The translations under genes and the position numbers were made by a program. This document shows, piece by piece, positions 16,612-24,698 of a stretch of DNA of 41,876 nucleotides; position 1 is the stretch's first letter, and each line of letters starts with the position of its first letter. The stretch comes from Intrasporangium calvum (GTDB lineage: Bacteria; Actinomycetota; Actinomycetes; Actinomycetales; Dermatophilaceae), in NCBI RefSeq assembly GCF_028446585.1, contig NZ_JAPFQL010000015.1, forward strand, positions 1 to 41,876, written 5' to 3'. The notes under the pieces were generated by a model that had not been told where the DNA came from, made no database searches, and saw only the letters and a program-made list of their open reading frames with translations.

Positions 16612-17475
16612 TCAGCGGAACACGTCTCGCAGCCAGGCGTGCTCCGGCTCGTCCCGGGCCAGCCAGACCCGGTCCGGGCCGGGCCCGGCGAGGACGTTGA
16701 GGGAGTAGAGCTCGTAGCCGGGCGGCGCCATCGCCGGGCCGTGCCAGCCGTGCGGCACGAGGACGACGTCGCCGCTCCGCACCTCCGCGAGGACCTCGAT
16801 CGGCCGCTCGTCGGTGCCGTGGACGCGGAAGAAGCCCATACCGGTGGTGGAGTCGGACGGGCCGCCGCCGCTCGGCTGGACCTCGAAGTAGTAGATCTCC
16901 TCGAGCTGGGTCTCCTCGCCCGATCTCTCCTCGTCGTGCTTGTGCGGCGGCCAGGAGCTCCAGCAGCCGGCCGGCGTGACGACCTCCCGCACGATGATCG
17001 AGTCGGCGTCGAGGACACCCGGGACTCCCAGGTCGCGCACCTCCCCTGCCGTGGCACCCGCTCCACGACGCTCGACCGGCACGTCGTCCATGGCGACGTG
17101 GCGGAAGGACTGAGGCGCACCCGGACGCGCCGTCACGGCGAACGCCACGGCGACGCGGGTCCGACCCGGGCCGACGCCGGTGATCGCCAGCGTGGAGTCG
17201 GGCGGGACGTAGGCGACGTCCGTCGGCCCGGAGAAGACCGAGTCCCGGCCGGCCAGCCTGACCTCCGCGGGCCCTGCCGGACCGTCGATGGCCACCTCGA
17301 CGGACCCGCTCAGGGGCACGACCACGAACTCACGCCCACGCCCCACCAGAGTGCGCGACTCGCTGGGAGCCAGCTCAGCGGCATACAGCCCGGTGTGCTC
17401 TCAACCGGACGCATCGGGCTCGATGACGACGTCCCAGCCATCACGCGAGGTGGTCCCGAAGCGGCGGTGCCACAT
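16612..17475 (-). pseudogene. iolB: iolB (5-deoxy-glucuronate isomerase) with in-frame stop
   Basis: The frame from ATG 17475 to the stop at 16612 reads as one IolB of about 287 residues, broken by a single TGA at codon 25 (17401-17403). Before it comes MWHRRFGTTSRDGWD...DASG, and straight after it EHTGLYAAELAP. IolB proteins normally have Trp at this place, so TGG to TGA is the simplest change. The metal-site region (PPHKHDE, EEIYYFEV, GFFRVH) is intact downstream. A GTG at 17346 could restart a protein lacking 43 residues. IolB converts 5-deoxy-glucuronate to 5-dehydro-2-deoxygluconate in inositol breakdown. The gene starts 2 nt after the IolE-like stop. A sequencing error is the main alternative. 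Confidence 0.85.
17373..17386 (-). repeat. Dispersed 14-bp motif, copy 4
   Basis: GTATGCCGCTGAGC on the minus strand, inside iolB just after its premature stop, encoding YAAE. The following eight bases TGGCTCCC also match those after the copy at 24670-24683. Confidence 0.8.
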
Positions 17476-17477
17476 GG

Positions 17478-18275
17478 TCAGGTGCCCACGCCCGACCACT
17501 GGGCCGCGAGGGCGAGCAGGTGGTCCAGGGCCTCCTCGACCTCGTCGTCCTGGAGGACGTACCACCCGTCGTAGCCGGCGTCCTCCAGCGCGCTGACCAA
17601 GCCGGCGACGTCGAGATCGCCTGACGCCACCCCACGCAGGTGCACATGCGCGATGCGGCGCGCATGCCTCCGAGCGAGCGCGACCGGGTCGCCGCCGGCC
17701 TCCAGCACGGCGCCGGTGTCGAGGCAGAGGCCGATGCGGCTGCCGTCCAGGACCCGCTGCGTGTCATCCCCGGGCTCGACCGCCGTGCCCACCCGAGGGC
17801 ACAGGGCAGCCGTCAGCCCCCGGGCCTCCGCTGCCTCGGCGACCCGGTCGACGTTGCGCAGCAGCGTCTCCCGAGCGCCGTCGTCATCCCGGCTCGACGC
17901 GGGGTCGCCCGATCGCGGCGCCACGACGACCAGGGTGGACGCCTCGGTCGCCGTGAGCCGATCCAGCGTCGGCTCCAGCTCCGCCAGCGGGTCGGCCGCC
18001 GGATCGTCGAGGACGACCGGCACGACCTGTCCGGCCGCTTCGAGCCCCGCATCGGCGAGCAGCCGGGCAGCCTCCTGCGGATCCTCCGGGAGGAAGCCGG
18101 GCGGGCCGAGCTCCGTTGCCGCCACGCCGAGCTCTCCCAGGCGCGCGAGCCCGGCCGCGGAGTCGAGCGGCCCGCCCGGGACGGGTGAGACGGCGATCCG
18201 CTCGGCGAGCGGGCGGGCGCCGACATGGTGAGGGTGCACGTCCCGCGAGTGCTCGTTGTGCTGGTGGCTGGTCAC
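17478..18275 (-). CDS. IolE-like TIM-barrel protein with altered active site
   Basis: A 265-aa protein of the sugar-phosphate isomerase/epimerase (AP-endonuclease-2) fold, closest in layout to inosose dehydratase-like proteins. The family pattern is present, but key residues differ. LHPHVGT is LCPRVGT (158-164), LDTGH is LDTGA (185-189) and HVHLKDV is HVHLRGV (210-216). These normally supply metal ligands and catalytic groups, so activity is doubtful. The start is GTG at 18275 with GGAGG 6 nt upstream, giving a His-rich N-terminus (7 His in 17 residues). It is followed 2 nt later by the broken iolB. Confidence 0.75.
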   Translation of the reverse strand: MTSHQHNEHSRDVHPHHVGARPLAERIAVSPVPGGPLDSAAGLARLGELGVAATELGPPGFLPEDPQEAARLLADAGLEAAGQVVPVVLDDPAADPLAELEPTLDRLTATEASTLVVVAPRSGDPASSRDDDGARETLLRNVDRVAEAAEARGLTAALCPRVGTAVEPGDDTQRVLDGSRIGLCLDTGAVLEAGGDPVALARRHARRIAHVHLRGVASGDLDVAGLVSALEDAGYDGWYVLQDDEVEEALDHLLALAAQWSGVGT

Positions 18276-18444
18276 AAGGTCCTCCGCTCCGTCGAGGCGC
18301 ACGACGCCATGGGTCGAGCGTGGCACAGCTCGGGCCGGAAGGTCAGGATCAGTGGTCGAGATCCGCCAGCGCGGTCTCGATGCACACCGAGCACGTCAGG
18401 CCGCGCTGGGCCAGGGTGTCCAGCGCGCGCCCTTCGTCGGCGGA

Positions 18445-19770
18445 TCAGGCGATCGGCTCGAGCACGTCCAGGCCGAGGAACGGGCGCAAGGCCTGCGGCA
18501 CCACGACCGAGCCGTCCGGCTGCTGGTGGTTCTCGAGGATGGCGACGAGCCAGCGCGTCGTGCCGAGCGTGCCGTTGAGGGTCGCGACGGTGCGCGTCCC
18601 CGACCCGTTGGGGTCGCGCTCGCGGGTGCCCAGCCGGCGCGCCTGGTAGGTCGTGCAGTTGGAGGTCGACGTGAGCTCGCGGTACTTGCCCTGCGTCGGC
18701 ACCCACGCCTCGCAGTCGAACTTCCGCGCGGCCGGGCTGCCGAGGTCTCCGGCCGCAGTGTCGATGATGCGGTAGGGCACCTCGATCTTGGCGAGCATCT
18801 CGCGCTCCCAGGCGAGCAGGCGCTCGTGCTCCGCCTCGGCCTCCGCCGGCCGGCAGTAGCTGAACATCTCGACCTTGTGGAACTGGTGCACCCGGATGAT
18901 CCCGCGGGTGTCCTTGCCGTGCGAGCCCGCCTCGCGCCGGTAGCACGCCGACCAGCCGGCGTAGCGCTTCGGCCCGGCCGACAGGTCGATGATCTCGTCG
19001 GCGTGGTAGCCGGCGAGGGCGACCTCCGACGTGCCCGTCAGGTAGAGGTCGTCGGCCTCGAGCCGGTAGACCTCGTCGGCGTGCGCGTCGATGAAGCCGG
19101 CGCCGAGCATGATCTCCGGGCGGGCCATCGTCGGGGTGATCATCGGGGTGAACCCGGCGGCGGTGGCCTGGGCCATCGCCATGTTGAGCACGGCGAGCTC
19201 GAGGAGCGCCCCGACGCCGGTCAGGTAGTAGAACCGAGCCCCGCCGACCTTGGCGCCGCGCTCCATGTCGATGGCGCCGAGCCGCTCACCGAGGGCGAGG
19301 TGGTCAAGCGGCTCGAACCCCTCGGCCGCGAAGTCGCGCGGCGTCCCGATGGTCTCGAGGACGACGTAGTCGTCCTCCCCACCGGTCGGCACCCCCTCGA
19401 TGATGACGTTGCCGACCTTGCGGAGCAGGCGCTCGAGCTCGGCGCCCGCCTCGTCGGCGTTGGCCTCGAGGGCCTTCACCTGGTCGCTGAGGTGGGCGGC
19501 CTTGGTGCGCGCGGCGTGCGCGACCGCCTCGAGGTGCTCCGCGTCGGGCGCACCGGCCTTCTTGGCCCGCTGGAAGGCGCCCATGGCGGCCCCGACGTCC
19601 TTGCTGACCGCCTTCTGCTCGGCGCGCAGCGACTCGAACTCGCCCAGGGACGATCGCCGGCGCTCGTCGGCAGCGAGGATCGCGTCCACGATCCCCGGGT
19701 CCTCTCCACGGGCCAGTTGCGAGGCACGAACCCGGTCCGGGTCGTCGCGCAGGAGCTTGATGTCGATCAC
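18445..19770 (-). CDS. serS: Seryl-tRNA synthetase
   Basis: A 441-aa class II synthetase that charges tRNA-Ser and tRNA-Sec with serine. An N-terminal coiled-coil arm (about residues 30-110) precedes the catalytic core with motif 2 ([15 protein letters not shown]) and motif 3 ([16 protein letters not shown]). [10 protein letters not shown] and [10 protein letters not shown] segments bind serine and ATP. Length is typical. The start GTG lies 6 nt after TAGGCT, a leaderless arrangement. After the TGA stop the frame stays open for 31 codons (to 18349) and encodes a CSVC-containing tail. Confidence 0.97.
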   Translation of the reverse strand: MIDIKLLRDDPDRVRASQLARGEDPGIVDAILAADERRRSSLGEFESLRAEQKAVSKDVGAAMGAFQRAKKAGAPDAEHLEAVAHAARTKAAHLSDQVKALEANADEAGAELERLLRKVGNVIIEGVPTGGEDDYVVLETIGTPRDFAAEGFEPLDHLALGERLGAIDMERGAKVGGARFYYLTGVGALLELAVLNMAMAQATAAGFTPMITPTMARPEIMLGAGFIDAHADEVYRLEADDLYLTGTSEVALAGYHADEIIDLSAGPKRYAGWSACYRREAGSHGKDTRGIIRVHQFHKVEMFSYCRPAEAEAEHERLLAWEREMLAKIEVPYRIIDTAAGDLGSPAARKFDCEAWVPTQGKYRELTSTSNCTTYQARRLGTRERDPNGSGTRTVATLNGTLGTTRWLVAILENHQQPDGSVVVPQALRPFLGLDVLEPIA

Positions 19771-19776
19771 GGAGCC

Positions 19777-19782
19777 AGCCTA
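19777..19782 (-). promoter_or_regulatory. Leaderless -10, TAGGCT
   Basis: Six nucleotides before the GTG of serS (start 19770, minus strand). Confidence 0.6.
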
Positions 19783-19823
19783 GTCAGCCCGCCGTCGCCC
19801 GGCGCACGATGGAGCGGGACCGG

Positions 19824-19837
19824 GCCCAGCGGCATAC
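19824..19837 (-). repeat. Dispersed 14-bp motif, copy 5
   Basis: GTATGCCGCTGGGC on the minus strand in the 117-bp gap between the divergent serS and the small helical gene. Confidence 0.8.
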
Positions 19838-19887
19838 GGCAGCGGGGTCGCCGTGAGGAGCGCGACGGCAGCGGGTATGTACCAGAG

Positions 19888-20145
19888 GTGACGGATGACG
19901 CTCCTCACACCACGGGGGCCGAACGCGAACCGGGCCTGGACCTGGCCACGGCGTCGCTGGCCGCGCTCCGGGCGACCCTGCGCCTCATCGAGGACCGGAT
20001 CAACGAGGAACTGTCCACGGGCGGCTACCGACCGGGCCCCGGCCGGACGGCCCGCCTCGCCCGGCTGCGGCGGCGCGAGCACGACGTGCGCGCCGAGATC
20101 GCGCGCCGTGACGCGGAACGGCCGGAGCCGACCGCCCACCCCTGA
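19888..20145 (+). CDS. Small helical protein of unknown function
   Basis: An 85-aa acidic-then-basic protein; I do not recognise a family. Residues about 19-40 (LATASLAALRATLRLIEDRI) and 55-77 (ARLARLRRREHDVRAEIARR) should form two charged helices, a possible helical hairpin. The proposed start is GTG at 19888, 6 nt after TATGTA, which would be another leaderless start. It sits upstream of cbiM, but the palindrome and a separate -10 make co-transcription uncertain. The reverse strand has a competing open frame; the helix periodicity and context favour this one. Confidence 0.6.
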   Translation: MTDDAPHTTGAEREPGLDLATASLAALRATLRLIEDRINEELSTGGYRPGPGRTARLARLRRREHDVRAEIARRDAERPEPTAHP

Positions 20146-20150
20146 GACGG

Positions 20151-20173
20151 CACATGCGACCCAGTCGCATGTG
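20151..20173 (+). promoter_or_regulatory. Perfect palindrome overlapping the cbiM promoter
   Basis: Arms CACATGCGAC (20151-20160) and GTCGCATGTG (20164-20173) around CCA. It ends 4 bp before the -10 TAGACT, covering the -35/spacer. This is a strong operator candidate for a metal-responsive dimeric repressor. The regulator is not identifiable here. It follows the upstream stop by 5 bp, so a terminator role is a lesser alternative. Confidence 0.7.
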
Positions 20174-20177
20174 AGCC

Positions 20178-20183
20178 TAGACT
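20178..20183 (+). promoter_or_regulatory. Leaderless -10, TAGACT
   Basis: Six nucleotides before the GTG of cbiM at 20190. Confidence 0.6.
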
Positions 20184-20189
20184 CCAGGT

Positions 20190-20888
20190 GTGCACGTGCC
20201 CGATGGCTTCCTCGACGTCCCGACCTCGGTCGCGACCGCCGTCGTCGCCACCGCAGGAGTGGCCGCCGCGCTGCGCGGCGCCCGCCGGGACCTCGACGAG
20301 CGCACCACCCCCATCGCGGGGCTCGTGGCCGTCTTCGTCTTCGCCGGTCAGATGATCACCTTCCCCGTCGGGGCGGGCACCTCCGGGCACCTCCTCGGCG
20401 GCACCCTCGCCGCCGTCCTCGCCGGCCCCTGGCTCGCCACCCTCGCCCTCGCCGTGGTCCTCATCGTCCAGGCCTTCCTCTTCGCGGACGGCGGGATCAC
20501 CGCGCTCGGCACCAATGTCGTCCTCATGGCCCTCGTCGGCGTGTGGGTCGGCTGGCTCGGGTTCCGGGGAGCCCGGGCCGTGCTGGCCCGGTCCCGCCTG
20601 TCGCGCCGGTCGGTCACGGTCGCGGCGGCCTTCGGTGCCTACCTGAGCGTCCCCGCGACGGCTGCGACCTTCGTCGCGCTCTTCGCTGCCGGCGGTCAGG
20701 CCCAGCTGCCCATCGGTGCCGTCCTCACCGCGATGGTGACGTGGCATGCCGTCATCGGCATCGGCGAGGCGCTCATCACGACCCTCGTCGTCGCGTCGGT
20801 GCTCGCCGTCCGGCCGGACCTCGTGGCCGGGGCCCGGGGCGCCATCGAGCGGAAGCCGCTCGAGATCCGTGACGGGGCGGCGGCATGA
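20190..20888 (+). CDS. cbiM: ECF cobalt/nickel transporter S component CbiM
   Basis: A 232-aa membrane protein that binds and translocates Co2+ or Ni2+. The conserved N-terminus Met-His-Val-Pro-Asp-Gly is intact; in CbiM/NikM the free N-terminus and His2 coordinate the metal, which fixes the GTG at 20190 as the start. About six membrane segments follow, with the family stretch GGTLAAVLAGPW and FADGG-TALGTNV. It heads a four-gene operon (overlap GCATGA with the next gene). No B12 riboswitch fits in the 44-bp upstream gap. Cobalt versus nickel cannot be decided. Confidence 0.93.
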   Translation: MHVPDGFLDVPTSVATAVVATAGVAAALRGARRDLDERTTPIAGLVAVFVFAGQMITFPVGAGTSGHLLGGTLAAVLAGPWLATLALAVVLIVQAFLFADGGITALGTNVVLMALVGVWVGWLGFRGARAVLARSRLSRRSVTVAAAFGAYLSVPATAATFVALFAAGGQAQLPIGAVLTAMVTWHAVIGIGEALITTLVVASVLAVRPDLVAGARGAIERKPLEIRDGAAA

Positions 20889-21181
20889 CCCTGCGCCGCT
20901 TCGCTGTCGTCGCGCTGGCGGTCAGCCTGCTCGTCGCAGGGGTGCTGTCGTGGTTCGCCTCGAGCAGCCCCGACGGGCTCGAGCACGTCGCACAGACGCT
21001 GGGCTTCGCCGAGACCGCCCAGGAGCATGCCGCGGCGGGCGGTCCGCTCGCCGACTACCGGACCGACGGCGTCGAGGACGCGCGGATCTCGGGTGGGCTC
21101 GCGGGCGTCATCGGGGTGCTCGTCACCGGCCTGCTCATGGGTGCCCTCCTCCTCGCCCTCCGTCGCCGCGGCGGCGACTGA
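20885..21181 (+). CDS. PDGLE-domain (CbiN-like) transporter subunit
   Basis: A 98-aa protein with two membrane helices (about residues 5-25 and 72-92) around an extracytoplasmic loop. The loop opens with SSPDGLEHVA, the PDGLE signature. It plays the role of CbiN in many actinobacterial cobalt/nickel ECF systems, helping load the substrate onto CbiM. Its ATG overlaps the cbiM stop by 4 bp. Confidence 0.9.
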   Translation: MTLRRFAVVALAVSLLVAGVLSWFASSSPDGLEHVAQTLGFAETAQEHAAAGGPLADYRTDGVEDARISGGLAGVIGVLVTGLLMGALLLALRRRGGD

Positions 21182-21183
21182 GC

Positions 21184-21948
21184 ATGGGCGCCCCTCACGG
21201 CCACCTCCTCCACTTCCACGGCCACTCCCCGGTCCACCGGCTCCCTGCACACGTGAAGATCGTGGCCCTGGTCGGGTTCGTCATCGCGGTCGTGGCCACT
21301 CCCCCAGGCGTCTTCTGGCCGTATGCCGCTCACCTCCTTGCGCTCGCCGGTGCCGTCCTGTTGTCGCGGGTCCCCTTGGCGCACCTGGCGAAACGCATGG
21401 TCATCGAGGTGCCGTTCGTCGTGTTCGCGCTCGTGCTGCCGTTCGTTGCGGCCGGGCCCCGGATGGCGCTCGGACCCGTCGAGGTCTCGGAGCCCGGGTT
21501 GGCCGCGGCAGGCGCCCTCCTGGCCAAGGGCACGCTGGGCGTCCTCGCCTCGCTGCTCCTGGCGGCGACCACCGAGGGGCGGGACATCGTCGCCGGCTTC
21601 GAGAAGCTGCGGCTGCCTCAGCCGCTGGTCCAGATCATGAGCTTCATGCTGCGCTACACCGAGGTCGTCGCCGCCGACCTCGCCCGGATGCGGATCGCGC
21701 GGGAGTCGAGGGGGTTCCGGGCCCGGTCCGTGCGGCGGTGGCCGGCCCTCGGTGCCACGCTGGGCGCCCTCTTCATCCGGTCCTACGAGCGCGGGGAGCG
21801 GGTCCACCTCGCGATGCTGTCGCGCGGCTTCACGGGACGGCTGCCCAGCCTCCGACCGCTCGCCGCCAGCGGGTCGCAGTGGGCTGCGGGTGGTGCGCTG
21901 CCGGTCCTGGCCGGGCTGGTCACTGCGGTCGCGGTCGTGGCCGCATGA
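21184..21948 (+). CDS. cbiQ: ECF transporter T component CbiQ
   Basis: A 254-aa transmembrane coupling protein with about five membrane helices. Ala-Arg-Gly-like coupling motifs are represented by RESRGF (about residue 178) and the later MLSRGFTG, which dock onto the ATPase grooves. The His-rich N-terminus (GHLLHFHGHSPVHRL) is common in CbiQ. The start at 21184 is 2 nt after the preceding stop, and the gene overlaps cbiO as ATGA. Confidence 0.92.
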   Translation: MGAPHGHLLHFHGHSPVHRLPAHVKIVALVGFVIAVVATPPGVFWPYAAHLLALAGAVLLSRVPLAHLAKRMVIEVPFVVFALVLPFVAAGPRMALGPVEVSEPGLAAAGALLAKGTLGVLASLLLAATTEGRDIVAGFEKLRLPQPLVQIMSFMLRYTEVVAADLARMRIARESRGFRARSVRRWPALGATLGALFIRSYERGERVHLAMLSRGFTGRLPSLRPLAASGSQWAAGGALPVLAGLVTAVAVVAA

Positions 21949-22697
21949 GCGCCGCCCCCGTCCTCGACGTCCACGGGCTCGCCTACGCCTACCCGGACGG
22001 CCACCAGGCACTCTTCGGCGTGAACCTCCAGGTCGCCCGCGGTGAGCGAGTCGCCCTGCTCGGGCCCAACGGCGCCGGCAAGACCACTCTGGTCCTCCAT
22101 CTCAACGGCATCCTCACCGCCGGCGCCGGTGCGGTCACCGTGTCGGGTCTGCCGGTCACCAGGGCCAACCTCGCCGAGATCCGCCGCCGTGTCGGCATCG
22201 TCTTCCAGGACCCGGACGACCAGCTCTTCATGCCGACCGTGCGGGAGGACGTGGCCTTCGGGCCGGCCAACCTCGGCATCCGGGGCGACGAGCTCGACGC
22301 GCGCGTGCGGCACGCCCTCGACCAGGTCGGGATGGCGGAGTTCGTCGACCGGCCGCCGCACCACCTGTCCTTCGGCCAGCGGCGGCGGGTGGCCGTGGCG
22401 ACCGTCCTGGCGATGGAGCCGGAGATCCTCGTCCTCGACGAGCCGTCCTCCAACCTCGACCCGGCCTCGCGGCGCGAGCTCGCCGAGATCCTCCGGTCCC
22501 TCGACGTCACCGTCCTCATGGTGACCCACGACCTGCCCTACGCACTGGAGCTGTGCGAGCGGGCCGTGGTCCTCTCGGGCGGGGTCATCGCGGCCGACGG
22601 CCCGACGAGTGCGGTCCTCGCCGACGCCGGGCTGATGGCCCGGCACCGCCTCGAGCTGCCCTACGGCTTCAGCGTGCCCACCCCTGAGCCCCGCTGA
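21945..22697 (+). CDS. cbiO: ECF transporter ATPase CbiO
   Basis: A 250-aa ABC ATPase. Walker A GPNGAGKT is at 40-47, the Q-loop lies in FQDPDDQLF, the signature is LSFGQ (141-145) and Walker B ends in D165-E166. H195 is the switch His. It powers CbiMQ metal uptake as a homodimer. The ATGA overlap with cbiQ implies coupling. It ends the operon at the long inverted repeat 22698-22779. Confidence 0.94.
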   Translation: MSAAPVLDVHGLAYAYPDGHQALFGVNLQVARGERVALLGPNGAGKTTLVLHLNGILTAGAGAVTVSGLPVTRANLAEIRRRVGIVFQDPDDQLFMPTVREDVAFGPANLGIRGDELDARVRHALDQVGMAEFVDRPPHHLSFGQRRRVAVATVLAMEPEILVLDEPSSNLDPASRRELAEILRSLDVTVLMVTHDLPYALELCERAVVLSGGVIAADGPTSAVLADAGLMARHRLELPYGFSVPTPEPR

Positions 22698-22779
22698 CCA
22701 ACGCAACACACCCCCTTGCCGCGTGACCAGGCCGTCTGCAGGCGACGGGTGGACTCGACAAGCGGGTGTGTGGCGTTGG
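22698..22779. repeat. Long imperfect inverted repeat after cbiO
   Basis: Arms 22698-22718 and 22759-22779 pair at 19 of 21 positions around a 40-nt loop. The left arm starts right after the cbiO stop and the right arm ends 8 bp before the stop of the convergent permease gene. It may act as a bidirectional terminator. The arms resemble those at 38631-38703. Confidence 0.7.
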
Positions 22780-22787
22780 GGGTGGGG

Positions 22788-23624
22788 CTACTTGACCTCG
22801 GCGCGGTGGAGCATCCACATGCCGACGGCCACCGGGAGGGCGACCCAGGCCGCCACGGAGGTGCCCAGCTGTGCCCACTGCTCGCCGCTCATCGAGTCGA
22901 CGAGGAAGAGCGCGTTCATGGTGCGGTTGAGGTCGAGCCAGCTCGCGGCCCCGTCGAGCCAGCTGACCATGTCGCCGAGGATCGCCCACGCGGTCGGCAG
23001 GACGAAGTAGAGGACGATCGCGGCCGGCGTGTTGCGCAGCAGCATCCCGAAGCCGAGCCCTTGGGCGATCCCCAGCAGGACGAACAGCGAGGCGCCGAGG
23101 AGGGTGTCGCCGTCGATCGACCAGTCACCGCCGTAGCCCTGGATGGTGATCGCGGCCTGGTGGACGACCGCCGCCAGCGCGATCGACAGCGCCATCGCCG
23201 CGGCACCCGCGAGCATGGCGCCGAGGAACTTCGCCCAGGTGACGCGGGACCGTCGCGGCTCGAGCGTGTAGGTCACCAGCCCCGTCCGCTGTGACCACTC
23301 GGCCGTGACGGCGAGGATGCCCACGACCGGCAGCAGGATCGCCATCGGCATCGTCGTGGCCTGGAGGTACTCCTCGAAGCGGTGATGGCCGGACTCGTTG
23401 AAGAACATGATGGTGAGGGCGATCGCGATGATGGCCCCGATGCCGATGAGCAGCCATCGGCCGGCCCGGGTGTCGACCATCTTGCGCAGCTCCACCGCCA
23501 GCAGCCGCCCGAAGGGGATGCCCGCCGTGGGCCGCTCCCCCGGGATGCGCTCCGGCACCTTGGCCGTGGCGGGAAGCGCGGACTCCGTCGTCGGGGAGAT
23601 GGGAGCGGTCACCGTGGTGCTCAT
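22788..23624 (-). CDS. ABC-2-type transporter permease
   Basis: A 278-aa membrane protein with about six hydrophobic segments after a roughly 40-residue cytosolic N-terminus (FGRLLAVELRKMVDTRAGRW precedes the first helix). This layout is typical of exporter permeases paired with DrrA/NatA-like ATPases. The EWSQRTGLVTYTLEPRR segment is characteristic of the group. The substrate is unknown. Its start overlaps the ATPase stop as ATGA. Confidence 0.87.
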   Translation of the reverse strand: MSTTVTAPISPTTESALPATAKVPERIPGERPTAGIPFGRLLAVELRKMVDTRAGRWLLIGIGAIIAIALTIMFFNESGHHRFEEYLQATTMPMAILLPVVGILAVTAEWSQRTGLVTYTLEPRRSRVTWAKFLGAMLAGAAAMALSIALAAVVHQAAITIQGYGGDWSIDGDTLLGASLFVLLGIAQGLGFGMLLRNTPAAIVLYFVLPTAWAILGDMVSWLDGAASWLDLNRTMNALFLVDSMSGEQWAQLGTSVAAWVALPVAVGMWMLHRAEVK

Positions 23625-24520
23625 GCCGCCACCTCCTCGCGGGCCGTCGCGGCGGTGAGCTCGAGGAACATCTCCTCGAGGCCCCGGCTGTCGCCCGCAC
23701 GCAGCTCGACGAGGACGACGCCGGCGGCAGCGGCGACCTGGCCGACCGTCATCGGCTCGGCGTCGACGTGGAGGCCACCGGTGGCGGCCGGCGAGGCCGA
23801 CACGTCCTCGAGGGCGAGCGCCGACGCGAGGGCCTGGTCGTCCGTGGACCGGACATACGTGCCGGCCCCGCTGAGGAGCTCGTCCTTGGTCCCCTGGGCG
23901 ACGATCCGGCCGTGCCCGATGACGATGATCTCGTCGGCGACGCGCTCGATCTCGTTGAGCAGGTGCGAGCTGAGCAGCACCGTGCCGCCGCGGTTCGCGT
24001 AGCCGCGGAGCAGGTCACGCATCCAGCGGATTCCCGCGGGGTCGAGGCCGTTCGCCGGCTCGTCGAGGATGAGCACCTCCGGGTCGCCGAGGAGGGCGTT
24101 GGCGATGCCGAGGCGCTGGCGCATGCCGAGCGAGTAGTTGCGGACGCGGCGGGCCGCCTCCTTGTCGGTGAGGCCCACCAGCTCGATCATCTCGTCGACC
24201 CTCCTGCGGTCGACGCCCATCATGATGGCGCTCAGGGTGAGGACCTCGCGGCCGGTGCGACCGGCGTGCTGGGCCGAGGCGTCGAGGAGGACGCCGACGT
24301 GGCGGCCCGGGTTGGGCAGGTGCCCGTAGGCGCGCCCGAGGACAGTGGCGGTGCCCGACGTGGCGGGCGTCAGGCCGGCCATGATGCGCATCGCGGTGGA
24401 CTTGCCGGCGCCGTTGGGGCCGAGGAAGCCGGTCACCTGGCCGGGCTTCACATCGAAGGAGATGTCGTCGACGGCCGTGAAGGGACCGTATCGCTTGGTC
24501 AGTCGGTCAACGTGGATCAT
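23621..24520 (-). CDS. ABC transporter ATP-binding protein (exporter type)
   Basis: A 299-aa ATPase. Walker A GPNGAGKS (34-41), signature YSLGMRQR (129-136) and Walker B ILDEPANGLD (151-160) are intact. A C-terminal extension of about 80 residues after the ABC core is common in DrrA-like exporters. I chose ATG 24520 (MIHVDRLTKRYG), the usual domain start, with an AGGGTGGG upstream. The promoter region upstream contains two hairpins (24574-24620). Confidence 0.9.
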   Translation of the reverse strand: MIHVDRLTKRYGPFTAVDDISFDVKPGQVTGFLGPNGAGKSTAMRIMAGLTPATSGTATVLGRAYGHLPNPGRHVGVLLDASAQHAGRTGREVLTLSAIMMGVDRRRVDEMIELVGLTDKEAARRVRNYSLGMRQRLGIANALLGDPEVLILDEPANGLDPAGIRWMRDLLRGYANRGGTVLLSSHLLNEIERVADEIIVIGHGRIVAQGTKDELLSGAGTYVRSTDDQALASALALEDVSASPAATGGLHVDAEPMTVGQVAAAAGVVLVELRAGDSRGLEEMFLELTAATAREEVAA

Positions 24521-24573
24521 GGGCCCACCCTGCCCGCGCCCGGGCCGGCGGCACATCAGTCATGAGCCTGATT

Positions 24574-24620
24574 CCGACCCCTACGTTGGTCGGACTCGAC
24601 CCTGAGGCCGGTCAGGGTCG
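24574..24620. promoter_or_regulatory. Two adjacent inverted repeats before the ABC operon
   Basis: CCGACC (24574-24579) pairs with GGTCGG (24588-24593), and CGACCCTGA (24597-24605) pairs with TCAGGGTCG (24612-24620). They lie 54-100 bp before the ATPase start, suitable for a repressor site or a leader structure. Function unproven. Confidence 0.4.
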
Positions 24621-24635
24621 GCCGCTCGAGAACCA

Positions 24636-24672
24636 AGCTGGCTCCCGCTGTCACGGACAGCGGGAGCCAGCT
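24636..24672 (-). terminator. Hairpin terminator after the EEP-family gene
   Basis: Arms AGCTGGCTCCCGCTGTC (24636-24652) and its exact complement (24656-24672) with a 3-nt loop, 27 bp past the stop of the gene ending at 24699. Its right arm overlaps the dispersed motif at 24670. Confidence 0.85.
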
Positions 24673-24683
24673 CAGCGGCATAC
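24670..24683 (-). repeat. Dispersed 14-bp motif, copy 6
   Basis: GTATGCCGCTGAGC on the minus strand between the stop at 24699 and the terminator; the two elements share three bases. With the flanking TGGCTCCC, 22 bp match the copy in iolB. Confidence 0.8.
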
Positions 24684-24698
24684 GAAATGCGTTGTGCC

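Noticed and set aside
17401-17403. Selenocysteine or programmed readthrough at the iolB TGA.
   Set aside because: No SECIS-like hairpin is evident and the position is normally Trp, not Cys.
18256-19884. A long plus-strand frame opposite serS.
   Set aside because: Antisense to serS; only the final part (from 19888) looks like a real small gene.
19771-19887. A tRNA gene near serS.
   Set aside because: No cloverleaf with TTCRANY or acceptor pairing was seen there or elsewhere in the window.
20146-20189. Cobalamin riboswitch ahead of cbiM.
   Set aside because: The gap is 44 bp, too short for the aptamer, and holds a palindrome and promoter instead.
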